DNA of 41,612 bases, taken from the NCBI GenBank assembly GCA_017398355.1, contig JAFQGD010000017.1, forward strand, positions 1 to 41,612. Reading direction: 5' to 3'. Below the pieces are notes generated by a model. It was not told the origin of the DNA. It ran no database searches and saw only the letters and a list, made by a program, of their open reading frames with translations. This stretch comes from Akkermansia sp. Its GTDB lineage: Bacteria; Verrucomicrobiota; Verrucomicrobiia; Verrucomicrobiales; Akkermansiaceae. This document shows, piece by piece, positions 1-9,716 of this stretch (positions within the stretch are counted from its first letter, which is position 1; each line of letters opens with the position of its first letter). A program made the translations under genes and the position numbers.

Positions 1-3000
1 AGTCATAGGACTCGCCCAGCATGTTCGCATCGTTCTCGCTGCGGCCATAGGCGGCGCTCCAATCCAGTGTCAGCCTCTTGTTGCCGCGGTTCATCAGGCG
101 GCTCTGCCCATAGAGGGCGATGTGGGTGCTATCCTGGTCCACCGTGTAGGCGGAGAGTGTGTTCACCTTGCCCCAGGTCGCCCCCATGGCCAAGCCGATG
201 CTGTGTTTGGCCGCAGCGTTGGCCTCTACACCAAAGGCGGCACCGCTCAGGTTGTAATCTGCCCCATGGTGCCCACCATGCGAGCTCAGGCGGCTTGTGG
301 CACCGATGACGGCTCCCCAGGCTGCCCCGCGCCCGGCTTCATCCAAGGCGGCAGCATTCTGACCGCGCTTGCCGATGCTATCCACAAAGGCGCGGCTTGC
401 CTTGGCAGCTCCCCAAGTGGTCTGCACCAGTGTATCGCTCACCTTGTCGAGCACCTCATCGACCCCGGCATCAGAGGTAGTGATAGCCACCTCTTTTTCA
501 TCTGCTTCCGATTTTGCCACCTGCTCTTCCGAAGCCGGCAGCTGCGGCTCACGTGTGGCCGTGGTGCTATCCAATGCCACAGACGAGACATTGGCTTTAT
601 CCGTCTTCCATTGCAGCCACTGCGATGAGGTCACGGTCAGGGTGATAGCCTTGCTCGTCAAATCCAATGTGCAATATCTTTCATCCAATCCCAGCAGACC
701 ATACAAATCACTCGAATCACCGATGAAGGACTTGAACGTGAAAAGATTGTACGCCACATCCGGTTTAATGTTCAGATTTTCCTGCAAATTCAATTGAATA
801 CCATCTGTGAAGGCAAGTGTATTGCCGACCTTTATTGTTTGCAGCTTCGGAGAAGACAAACTAATGGTACCGCCATTCAGAATCATATTGCCGGCAGAAA
901 GGTTTCCACTGATCCACACCTCGTTATCAGAGTTGAGGGACATTGTTCCCTTGACGCTCATATTCATTGCCGCACCTTTAGCCAAATCGTACACATACAG
1001 GGTAGATTTACCGCGCAACTCAAAATTACCGGTTACCGCCAAACTCCCCGTCACATACATATCCGCATTTTTAAGCACGTTGGTCACGTCCTTACCGGTC
1101 AGGCTTGCTTTCTGAGACTTCTGTTTGTTAAAGACGTAAAGTGCGGTATCTTCGGCATACAACGAAGCCGCACTCAGTTTGCCTGTCACCGCCAAGCTCT
1201 GGTAGCTGTGATAATCCTTCAAGCGCAGAGCGCCTTTGACTGTCAATCCCATCGGCTTGGATTGCACATCATCTTCGATGAACAAATCAGTACCGGAGAG
1301 CGACAAATCTCCCGATACAGTCATGTTGCCGGAGAGGTACATGTAAGAATCCTTCAGCGTGGTTTGCGCCAAAGACACCTTTTGAGTGCGTGCGGCATTT
1401 TTCACAGAAATATCTGCCTTATCTGCTGTCAGTTTACCGGCCGTCAACTTACCGGAAGAGGTGAGGAAACCACCGGACATGGTGATAGCGGAAGTCTTTG
1501 CGTTCATCGCAAGGCCTTTGGCTCCCACATTGAACGAGCCTGTTTCCGCAATAGCAAGCTTATTCGTGGTCAATTTGCCACTATCTCCCAGCGTGACAGA
1601 ACCTGTGACGTTTACCGTACCGATACCGGACAAGGCACCGTTTATTGTGCCACCGGAAAGCGTGGCCGTCTTGCTCACATTGAGTTGGGAACCCTTCATC
1701 AGCTCGCCGCCGGTCATGGTAAAGGAACCATCATACTTCTTGCCGCTCTTGATGGTAGCAGCTCCGGCCAAGGTAATGGCGTTCTTAATCTCCTTGCTAC
1801 CCAGATTCAGCGTACCTCCATACAAAGTGATAGCACCCGAGCCGAAAGAATAACTTCCCTTGGCATTGACTATGCCACTCACAATCGTTGTACCGCCGGT
1901 ATAGCTGTTGTTTTCGTTCATGGTTACCTTAGCTTTAGAGGCAGCAGTAATAGTAACTTTGCCCTTGCCAGTAATCATGCCGGGATTCTTCTTATCGCTC
2001 TTCAGCGTCACGCTCTTTGAGGGGGTCAGCTTGACCTCGCCGGGAGCCACATTGCCAACTATCGTCACGGTGCTATCCCCAATCGTCACAACATTCCCAT
2101 TCTCAAAGAATCCGGCCGCTCCGGTGGCTTTGCGCCACCCGCCTGCACCCACCTGCCACACCGCCTTCTTCTCGTTGGCCCAGAAAAGCTCCGGCTGAGC
2201 CATCTGCAGCAACAACTTACCGCCATCCAGGCTGAGGGTGTAGTTCTTGACACCGTTGATTACTATGCTATCCACATCACCACGGATACGATCGGCAGCC
2301 ATCAGCGTGTAGTTCTCTCCAACCTCGTACGTGCCGGTCAGATTAAGCGTAAAGTCCTCCAGATACAGCGTACCGTCTATATCCAATGCGGCATGATTCA
2401 GCAAGCTCAGTTGTCCCCGGTCACCCAGAGTCAGTGAACCTTCTATGGTGGTCGTTTTGTCCACCACCCAGGCATCACTTCCCGCTATCGTGAAATCACC
2501 GTCCAATTCCGCACCACTCAGGACCACCGTTCCCTCGCTAATGCACGAAGCCCCCGTAGCCGTATTGATCAGCGTACCGCCTTGCAACAGGGTATTGCCC
2601 TTGCGTCCGCTGCTCAGGCTCAGTTCACCATTCTTCAGCGTCAGCATACCGTTACTTGCAGCAGCTCCGTTCAGAGTCGCCGTGCCGGAAACTTCTATGT
2701 CGTTCTCAATCGCCAAGCCATCCAAATCCAAGGTACCGCCATTCAAAGCGATGGTTCCTGTGCCCAGAGCATTCTCATGCCCTGCTTTCACGCTTCCTCC
2801 ACTTAACACCGTGCCACCGCTGTAGCTATTGTCGCCGGAAAGCTGCACAGCGCCGCCCGAGACGGATACGGAACTGCTGCCACTTATTTCTCCCCGCACG
2901 TCAACTTGGTAGTCGCCGGCCTCCAGCGACAGCTTCGTGTCCTTCATGCTGCCGCTCAGCGCGGCATCATCGACAACGAGGATGCGACTCCCCTCGGAGT

Positions 3001-6000
3001 CTACCAGCACGTCTGTATCAGCAATCAAGATGCCTTCATTCATCTTGACGAGTTCCAATTCACCACCGGACTTAGCCTCTATGACTGAAACCGTGGCGCT
3101 GTGCCCCGCTGTGATGTAATAGGTACTGAAATCTGTGCTGCCTTCCGCGGTGGCGATGCCGTCATCGCCCAGCTCGAGCGTGATGCTACCGTGCTTGATG
3201 GTGGCACTGCTATTGAGCGTGCCGCTGTTCTCCACCAGCTTGATACTATAATCCCCGGCCTTTATAAAGCCGTTGTTACCACCCTCCGTATAGCTTGTAT
3301 CGTCACGAATCAGCTCGCCAACCTTGGAGACATCCAACGTACCGCTGATATTCAGCGTGCCGTCATTCTCCAACACATTGCTCAGCTTATTGGTACCGGT
3401 AAGCGTATTGGTACCGCTAAGCGTAGCCGTCAGCGTGCCACCGGTGATATTCAACTCTGCCCCGCTGATGCTACCGCTCAACTCACCTGCCGTCAACTTG
3501 ATTTCACCGCCTGTTGCATTGATTTCCACAGACTGATTAGCCACCAACGAGCCACCGGTCATGTCGATAAGCTCCAGCGCCCCATCGGCTTCATTCGCCA
3601 TGGTCGATACCTTTGCCGAGTGTCCATCGGTGATGTAATAGGTGCTATAATCCGTTGCGCCGGCAGCAGTAGCAACACCATCAGCTCCGAGGGTAAGCGA
3701 AAGACTACCATGTTTGATAGATGCAGTATTCTTAAGCGTGCCATTGTTTTCCACTAACTTGATGCTGGCCGCTCCACTCGTTAAGAAGCCGTTGCTGCCG
3801 CCTTCTGAATAGAAACTCTCACCGTAACTCAACTCACCGACATTGGTGACATCCAGCGTGCCGCTGATGTTCAGCGTGCCGTCATTCTCCAACACGTTGC
3901 TCAGCTTGTTGGTGCCGGTAAGCGTGTTGGTACCGGTAAGTGTAGCCGACAAGGTACCGCCGGTGATTCCCAGCTTTGCCCCACTAATGCAGCCACTCAG
4001 CACGCCAGCCGTCAGCTTGATTTCGCCACCCGTCGCTTGCACTTCTGTGGATTGATTAGCGGTCAACTTGCCCCCGGCCATGTCGATAAGTACCAATTCT
4101 CCATCGGCCTTGCCCGCAATAGTTGACACCGTTGCCGTATGCCCATCGGTCATGTAGTATGTACTATAATCGGTCGTCCCGGCAGAGGTGGCAATACCAT
4201 TGCTCCCCAACGTCAGACTGGTGCTGCCATGCTTGATGGTGGCGGTACTCTTGAGCGTGCCACTATTCTCCACCAGCTTAATGGAGACGACATCGCCCAC
4301 CCTGAAGCCATTGCGGTCTCCTTCCGTGTAGTAATCCTCCTCATCTTGCAATGCACCCACGGCAGAGACATCCAGCGTGCCGCTGATATTGAGCGTGCCG
4401 GCATTATCCAACACATTGCTCAGCTTGTTGGTGCCGGAAAGCGTGTTGGTACCGGCAAGCGTGGCCGTCAGCGTGCCACCGGTGATACCCAGCTTGGCTC
4501 CGCTGATGCTACCGCTCAGCTCACCGCCCGTCAGCTTGATTTCACCGCCCGTAGCCTTGATTTCCGTGGATTGATTAGCAGTCAGCACCCCCCCGGACAT
4601 ATCAACCAGAGCCAACTCTCCGCCGGACTTGTCTGCAATGGTCGATACCTTTGCCGTGTGGCCGTTGGTGATAAAGTAAGTGCTATAATCGGTGCTGCCT
4701 TCCGCAGTAGCCATGCCATCGCTGCCCAAGGTGAGTGTAATGTTGCCGTGCTTGATGGTGGCAGAGCTGTTGAGCGTACCACTATTATCCACCAGCTTAA
4801 TACTGTAATCCCCGGCAGCTCGGAAACCGTTGTTGCCACCTTCCGTATAGGAAACATCGGAGCAATTCAACGCACCCACAGCAGTTACATCCAACGTACC
4901 GCTGATATGGAGCGTGCCGTCATTATCCAGCACATTGAACAGCTTATTGGTGCCGGAAAGCGTGTTGGCTCCGGTAAGCGTGGCCGTCAGCTTGCCACCG
5001 GTGATACCCAGTTTGGCACCACTGATGCTGCCACTGAGCGTGCCTGCGCTCAAGTTCACGCTGCCGCCACTCACATCTGCCATAGCCGTAGCATTAGCAT
5101 TCAATACACCGCCTGTCATATCAACCAAGCTCAGCTTGTTGCCGGATTTTGAAATGATATCACTAGCCGTAGCTGTGTGCCCTGCGGTGATGTAGTAAGT
5201 ACTGTAATCCGTGCTTCCTGCAGTCATGGCAACACCATCGCTTCCCAGAGTGAGGATATTACTACCGTGCTTAATCGTAGCACTGCTGTTGAGCGTGCCG
5301 CTATTTTCTACAAGCTTAATGGCGGAAACACCGGATATCTTGAAACCGTTATTGCCGCCTTCTGTATAGCTTGAATCCTTGTTTGTCAGCTCACCCAAAC
5401 CGGTTGCATCAATGGAACCGCTTATTGTCAACGTCCCTGTATTTTCAATAAGTTGGGATACGTTCCACGTCACATTTTCCTGCACAGCAATGCTACTTTC
5501 ACCCTCGGCAGATATCGCATTGCCCACATTTGCAGCAGCAATCACCAAGGAGCCATCGCCCAAGGTTACTGTGCCCTCGCCCAGGGCCTTATCAGCACCG
5601 GCAACGAGTGTACCGCCATTTATCTGCGTCCCGCCCGTATAAGAGTTGTCGGTGTTGATGTGTAGCGTACCGGCACCTTCTTTGACCAGAGTTGTTCTGC
5701 CGCTCACCTGCCCTGTGCCATTCCACACGACATCCCCACTCTCATTCTGTACAAGAATGGAAGCGGGGGCCAAACTCCCCTCCAAAGTCACCGTGGAGGC
5801 ACTATCAAACACCACGCTGTCGCCATCGTAATAGTTCAGGTCTTTCACCTCACCGCTCCAATAGGCTTCTTTCTTGCCCAGCCCTTGCTTCCATACGCCG
5901 TCGTCTGCTGCCCATGTCAACGTTGTGGCCTCGGTGCGGGGTGGTTCCGGTACTTCATACACAAGGGTATACTGTGTACCATCCACCATGAAATAGACAT

Positions 6001-9000
6001 CCCCCGTGTCCACCGTACCAATAGATGTAGAGGTACAGATACCGGTCAGGGTGGTCTTATTGTAGTACTTGGAGCCCCACAGAATCTCCTCCGAATCAAA
6101 GGTAAGCAACTTATAGATGCCACTGCTGAGGGTATCTGCCGAAGCCAAGGTAAGGGAGGTCACGTTAATTCCCCCGACAGAACCATTTTCAGTTGACCCC
6201 AAAATCAGAGCAGCCTGATCTTTGTGCACATCGCTCAGATTAAAGGTCCAATTACTGCCGGAAATAAAAATACCTGTTCCGGAGCCGGAGAACAACTCGT
6301 TGACTCCGGTGAATTCAACATTCGAGGTCGTCACTTCTCTGTTCGTGTGAATTTTGGCGTCCTTCATGTGCAAGGAGCCACCCGTTTGGGTAAAATCATA
6401 GCTGAGCTTCACTTTGACGCCATCCTCTATATAAACATCACCGGCAGCCATATTCATGTACTTGGCCGTGTAGAGTCGGGATGCCTCTATTTCATCCTGT
6501 GTAGCATTCGCCTTAATTTTACGGAGATCCGCCTCAGTGTACGCACCGGTCAGCGTAACGCTGCCCAGCATGTTGGCATTGTTGTTGATATTGATTGAGC
6601 TTTCGGCATGTATAGAATCATAAACCACCATCTCCTGCTGGTACTTGGATTCCAATGCAACACTTCCTCCGGAATAGATGGACTGCAGTTTAACTGTATC
6701 GCCATTCTTGACATAGTTACCACGAATCGTCACGCGATCATTATCTGTAAGTGCAACAGTATTAGAATCTTGATAAATAGCACCACCATATGCCTTATCT
6801 TCCATCAGACCTATGGCCGAATTGCCGGTGATATTCACTTCCTCTGCACCGGAAATATTAAACCTATAAGCGGAATTCACAAATAAAGCACCCCCCTTGG
6901 CAACACCTGTAATGTAACTGGATTCGGCCGAATTACCACTAAGGGTCAAGGTTCCGGTTACAGAAAGAGTGTATGCATTGGTATAACTAAGCCACATGGC
7001 ACCACCATACGCACCGACACCGGATGTCACGCGATTGTTACTGAAAGTAAGATTTTCAACATCAGTAAGTTTCATATGGTTATACGAGCACACGGCACCG
7101 CCACGCGTTGTACCGGTCTCCGTATTGGCTATTGCCATATTATTGAGGAAGGAAACATCAGTGACGTTTTTAATATTAAACTCATTTCCAATCTGGGCTG
7201 CGCCACCCTCGGCTGTTAAGTCGGCCTGAGCCAAATTATCACGGAATAGTAACACATTGCCATTAGAAATCATCGTATCTGCGCCTCGAAGACGGGTAGC
7301 ACCACCGTATACGAAGCTCTGCGGGCCATCCGCTATGGCTCTATTATCGCTCACTGTAAATGAATCAAATTGATCCACCACGATTGAGCTGGAAATGGCA
7401 GCACCGTAAATACCCGACTCATTGTGCGCATGGTTGAACACCTTGTTGCCACTAATTTCTGTCGTTGCCACATTCGTAAGCGTCAACGTAGCATGAGAAG
7501 CCGGGCGCCCCCCCAGAATGCCGCCGGTCTTGCTATCATCATCCTGATTTTTATCGAGGATTTCCTTGACGTTGTTCTTTACTTCAAAGATAGAGACATT
7601 AGTGAGATTTGTCCTCTGATTATAATCGGAAGAATTCTTATAGGCATAATCAGAAGCCATGGTATTACCGCTAATGGTAACCTTGGAGTCTGCCTGATCT
7701 GTCAGGAGCGTCAGATTCTGATATAAGCCGAGCGTGCGGAAGGTCTCCATATTATTGCCAATAATTTCAAACGTCTTGAAATCATTGACAGATAATGTCT
7801 GATAAAGATATTTAATTGTAGTCGATGCTGTTGTTTTGTTGCTATTCAGTTTTACCTCATCCACATATTCTACATTCAAAGAGCCGACAAACGCATCCGT
7901 TGCATAGCTGTAATCCGTATGATATTTATTGGAGCTGATGCTGAGTCTATCAAAATAGCTGACATTGATACCACCTTCAGACAATCCCGCTGAGAAACTA
8001 CCGATGGCATCATTAGAATCTATCCTAAATAAATCGGCCTTATCAGTGATAACACTATTCCCATCTGTTTCAAATTTACCCCTGACGGTGAGAGCGCGTT
8101 TCCCAAGTACAGAATTAGTGGCGGTTCCTCCTTCCTGTCCGACAGTGTTCTCACAAATTGAAAAGTCTGAGCCGATGTTATTAAACTCAAGTCTTAAGTT
8201 GGATAACAAACGTCCGTTGATAATGGTATTGTTCCGAAGATTAAAGGAACCGATGCTGTCCAATGTAAAAGTGACGCTGGAATGATCATTACAATCATAT
8301 ATCATGCAGGATGAATACGTGTTGTTTTCGAACACGAATTCATCGACTCCTTTCACAGTCAAAAGAGAAAGGAAATTGTCTGAGTAAAAGAAAGGACCAT
8401 ACTGTTCCGGGCGGTTAAAGTTACTTATCAGAACTTTGCCAACATCGTTCAAGGTGAGGGTTGCTACAGTAGATGAACCGTTGTATGCAGCGAACAAACG
8501 TGCTTGGCTTTCATTAAGCACAATGTTTTCCACATGATCGAATGTCAGATTGACGTTGTAAAACAAATTGTTAGCAATATTATCCTCGAACTTTATGGTA
8601 TCGGTGACATCCTTAAAGATTACAGAGCTTTGCTGATTAGTACTATAGCCACGTGCGATGGCAGCCTTGCCTTTATTGCCACTGAAATAAACATAATCCG
8701 CACCCTCTACAGCAAATGAGAAGCTTTCATCACCGACAAGACCGCCGGATTTATCGGACGTAGCTTCATTATCCAAGAAAGAAAGCTCGTCAACGTTTCT
8801 GAAAATGAAATGGCTGTTGGCAGCCCCCAGAGAACCATCACCACCGGTATAGGCATTTTTGTAGGTGAAGGACTTCGAGTCTTGCACGAGAAGATCCATA
8901 CTGATTTGTCTGACCGATGATTGACCGGAGTCTTTCGAGATGATAAAAGCATCATCCACCATATTCCTGGTATCATAAATCCACTCGCTCACGTTCCCAT

Positions 9001-9523
9001 CATTATCAACCAAGGCTGCTTTTTTTACCACAAGCTGCTGGCGGTTGCCATCCACCACCATGTTACCAAAATTAGTGAACGTGATGGGATTTTCCTGGGT
9101 CGTGTGGGAAGCATTGCAAAGAATCCACATACCCGGAGCATTTTCGTCTGAACAATTCCACGTTATATCTTGCCCCGCCCCATCAGTATTCCGATAGTAT
9201 CCCGATGTATGAGTAACATGCCCTTCACAATTGCCACTGCTGTTGTATGTACAATTATGCGTTGAGGTAACACCAAAGATATCCCAGTATTTAACTTGAA
9301 GGACGTTAGATATCTTGAAAGATGTGCCATTCGGGGCAGTAACCGTGGTCGTTCCCCAAGTCCAATCCCAGAGAGAATGCGCTTTCGCACTATGTCCGGT
9401 ATAGTAGTACTGATTACTTGTATATAGATACGAGGCAGAGGCCTCTTCCACATGGGTGAAAGCAGCCACGGCAAAAAGAGCCAGCAAAGCAGAGCGAAGA
9501 GAAACGGGTAAATGTAATTTCAT
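1..9523 (-). CDS. Giant autotransporter adhesin-like protein (3' end outside window)
   Basis: One frame stays open from the ATG at 9523 to the left edge (at least 3174 residues, no stop). Residues 1-30 form a signal peptide ending ASA. Residues of about 40-1250 are Asn-rich; between about 738 and 915 there are six GGA motifs (GGAVCS, GGAMWL, GGALFV, GGAIYQ and others) interleaved with FSNN, FLNN, ISGN and LSGN, the pattern of chlamydial Pmp proteins. Residues of about 1290-1310 carry an autotransporter-associated strand repeat (NSYTGGTQINGGTL), seen again near 2230 and 2535 (NNSYTGGTT). Residues of about 1354-2188 are five 173-residue repeats. From about residue 3030 (TTWGAAKASRAF, GRGAAWGAVIG, LSGAAFGVEAN, LTLDWSAAYGRSEND) the sequence is a type V autotransporter beta-barrel. 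It is probably a surface-displayed passenger, adhesive or structural; its ligand is unknown. The N-terminal DNA is clearly more AT-rich than the repeat region. The start follows a weak GGA; no better start is seen. Confidence 0.88.
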   Translation of the reverse strand, partial: MKLHLPVSLRSALLALFAVAAFTHVEEASASYLYTSNQYYYTGHSAKAHSLWDWTWGTTTVTAPNGTSFKISNVLQVKYWDIFGVTSTHNCTYNSSGNCEGHVTHTSGYYRNTDGAGQDITWNCSDENAPGMWILCNASHTTQENPITFTNFGNMVVDGNRQQLVVKKAALVDNDGNVSEWIYDTRNMVDDAFIISKDSGQSSVRQISMDLLVQDSKSFTYKNAYTGGDGSLGAANSHFIFRNVDELSFLDNEATSDKSGGLVGDESFSFAVEGADYVYFSGNKGKAAIARGYSTNQQSSVIFKDVTDTIKFEDNIANNLFYNVNLTFDHVENIVLNESQARLFAAYNGSSTVATLTLNDVGKVLISNFNRPEQYGPFFYSDNFLSLLTVKGVDEFVFENNTYSSCMIYDCNDHSSVTFTLDSIGSFNLRNNTIINGRLLSNLRLEFNNIGSDFSICENTVGQEGGTATNSVLGKRALTVRGKFETDGNSVITDKADLFRIDSNDAIGSFSAGLSEGGINVSYFDRLSISSNKYHTDYSYATDAFVGSLNVEYVDEVKLNSNKTTASTTIKYLYQTLSVNDFKTFEIIGNNMETFRTLGLYQNLTLLTDQADSKVTISGNTMASDYAYKNSSDYNQRTNLTNVSIFEVKNNVKEILDKNQDDDSKTGGILGGRPASHATLTLTNVATTEISGNKVFNHAHNESGIYGAAISSSIVVDQFDSFTVSDNRAIADGPQSFVYGGATRLRGADTMISNGNVLLFRDNLAQADLTAEGGAAQIGNEFNIKNVTDVSFLNNMAIANTETGTTRGGAVCSYNHMKLTDVENLTFSNNRVTSGVGAYGGAMWLSYTNAYTLSVTGTLTLSGNSAESSYITGVAKGGALFVNSAYRFNISGAEEVNITGNSAIGLMEDKAYGGAIYQDSNTVALTDNDRVTIRGNYVKNGDTVKLQSIYSGGSVALESKYQQEMVVYDSIHAESSININNNANMLGSVTLTGAYTEADLRKIKANATQDEIEASRLYTAKYMNMAAGDVYIEDGVKVKLSYDFTQTGGSLHMKDAKIHTNREVTTSNVEFTGVNELFSGSGTGIFISGSNWTFNLSDVHKDQAALILGSTENGSVGGINVTSLTLASADTLSSGIYKLLTFDSEEILWGSKYYNKTTLTGICTSTSIGTVDTGDVYFMVDGTQYTLVYEVPEPPRTEATTLTWAADDGVWKQGLGKKEAYWSGEVKDLNYYDGDSVVFDSASTVTLEGSLAPASILVQNESGDVVWNGTGQVSGRTTLVKEGAGTLHINTDNSYTGGTQINGGTLVAGADKALGEGTVTLGDGSLVIAAANVGNAISAEGESSIAVQENVTWNVSQLIENTGTLTISGSIDATGLGELTNKDSSYTEGGNNGFKISGVSAIKLVENSGTLNSSATIKHGSNILTLGSDGVAMTAGSTDYSTYYITAGHTATASDIISKSGNKLSLVDMTGGVLNANATAMADVSGGSVNLSAGTLSGSISGAKLGITGGKLTATLTGANTLSGTNKLFNVLDNDGTLHISGTLDVTAVGALNCSDVSYTEGGNNGFRAAGDYSIKLVDNSGTLNSSATIKHGNITLTLGSDGMATAEGSTDYSTYFITNGHTAKVSTIADKSGGELALVDMSGGVLTANQSTEIKATGGEIKLTGGELSGSISGAKLGITGGTLTATLAGTNTLSGTNKLSNVLDNAGTLNISGTLDVSAVGALQDEEDYYTEGDRNGFRVGDVVSIKLVENSGTLKSTATIKHGSTSLTLGSNGIATSAGTTDYSTYYMTDGHTATVSTIAGKADGELVLIDMAGGKLTANQSTEVQATGGEIKLTAGVLSGCISGAKLGITGGTLSATLTGTNTLTGTNKLSNVLENDGTLNISGTLDVTNVGELSYGESFYSEGGSNGFLTSGAASIKLVENNGTLKNTASIKHGSLSLTLGADGVATAAGATDYSTYYITDGHSAKVSTMANEADGALELIDMTGGSLVANQSVEINATGGEIKLTAGELSGSISGAELNITGGTLTATLSGTNTLTGTNKLSNVLENDGTLNISGTLDVSKVGELIRDDTSYTEGGNNGFIKAGDYSIKLVENSGTLNSSATIKHGSITLELGDDGIATAEGSTDFSTYYITAGHSATVSVIEAKSGGELELVKMNEGILIADTDVLVDSEGSRILVVDDAALSGSMKDTKLSLEAGDYQVDVRGEISGSSSVSVSGGAVQLSGDNSYSGGTVLSGGSVKAGHENALGTGTIALNGGTLDLDGLAIENDIEVSGTATLNGAAASNGMLTLKNGELSLSSGRKGNTLLQGGTLINTATGASCISEGTVVLSGAELDGDFTIAGSDAWVVDKTTTIEGSLTLGDRGQLSLLNHAALDIDGTLYLEDFTLNLTGTYEVGENYTLMAADRIRGDVDSIVINGVKNYTLSLDGGKLLLQMAQPELFWANEKKAVWQVGAGGWRKATGAAGFFENGNVVTIGDSTVTIVGNVAPGEVKLTPSKSVTLKSDKKNPGMITGKGKVTITAASKAKVTMNENNSYTGGTTIVSGIVNAKGSYSFGSGAITLYGGTLNLGSKEIKNAITLAGAATIKSGKKYDGSFTMTGGELMKGSQLNVSKTATLSGGTINGALSGIGTVNVTGSVTLGDSGKLTTNKLAIAETGSFNVGAKGLAMNAKTSAITMSGGFLTSSGKLTAGKLTADKADISVKNAARTQKVSLAQTTLKDSYMYLSGNMTVSGDLSLSGTDLFIEDDVQSKPMGLTVKGALRLKDYHSYQSLAVTGKLSAASLYAEDTALYVFNKQKSQKASLTGKDVTNVLKNADMYVTGSLAVTGNFELRGKSTLYVYDLAKGAAMNMSVKGTMSLNSDNEVWISGNLSAGNMILNGGTISLSSPKLQTIKVGNTLAFTDGIQLNLQENLNIKPDVAYNLFTFKSFIGDSSDLYGLLGLDERYCTLDLTSKAITLTVTSSQWLQWKTDKANVSSVALDSTTATREPQLPASEEQVAKSEADEKEVAITTSDAGVDEVLDKVSDTLVQTTWGAAKASRAFVDSIGKRGQNAAALDEAGRGAAWGAVIGATSRLSSHGGHHGADYNLSGAAFGVEANAAAKHSIGLAMGATWGKVNTLSAYTVDQDSTHIALYGQSRLMNRGNKRLTLDWSAAYGRSENDANMLGESYD
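2960..5460 (-). repeat. Five tandem 519-bp (173-residue) repeats inside the autotransporter
   Basis: The same landmark (reading gtgatgtaat or a close variant on the plus strand) starts at 3111, 3630, 4149, 4668 and 5187, so all four intervals are exactly 519 bp. Between landmarks each unit encodes the same order of motifs, including SGTLDVS, KLVENSGTL, TIKHGS, LTLGSDG, DYSTYYIT and GAKLGITGGTLTATL. The outer copies are more diverged. The exact spacing means no codon has been gained or lost among copies. Confidence 0.9.
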
Positions 9524-9716
9524 AGTATTCCGATATGAATAAAGTTAATAAAACATTGAATAAGAAAAACTACCAGAAATCTGATGAGAGTTTAACATAC
9601 TGCTCCGCAAGAGCAAGTCAGAAAATCCAAAAACACGTCCAATAGAATCAAAATTCCACCAAATGGGACTTAAAGATAGCCCAATTACAACTAATATCGG
9701 CAGGAGAAGCTGTGTT

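Noticed and set aside
2960..5460. CRISPR or satellite array
   Set aside because: The repeats are 519 bp, coding, in frame and without spacers.
67..9151. Many plus-strand frames of 60-408 codons across 1-9151, including 794-2020
   Set aside because: They are shadows of the minus-strand autotransporter frame; its repeats make antisense frames long. They are Cys/Arg/His-rich, lack domains and mostly lack starts with ribosome sites.
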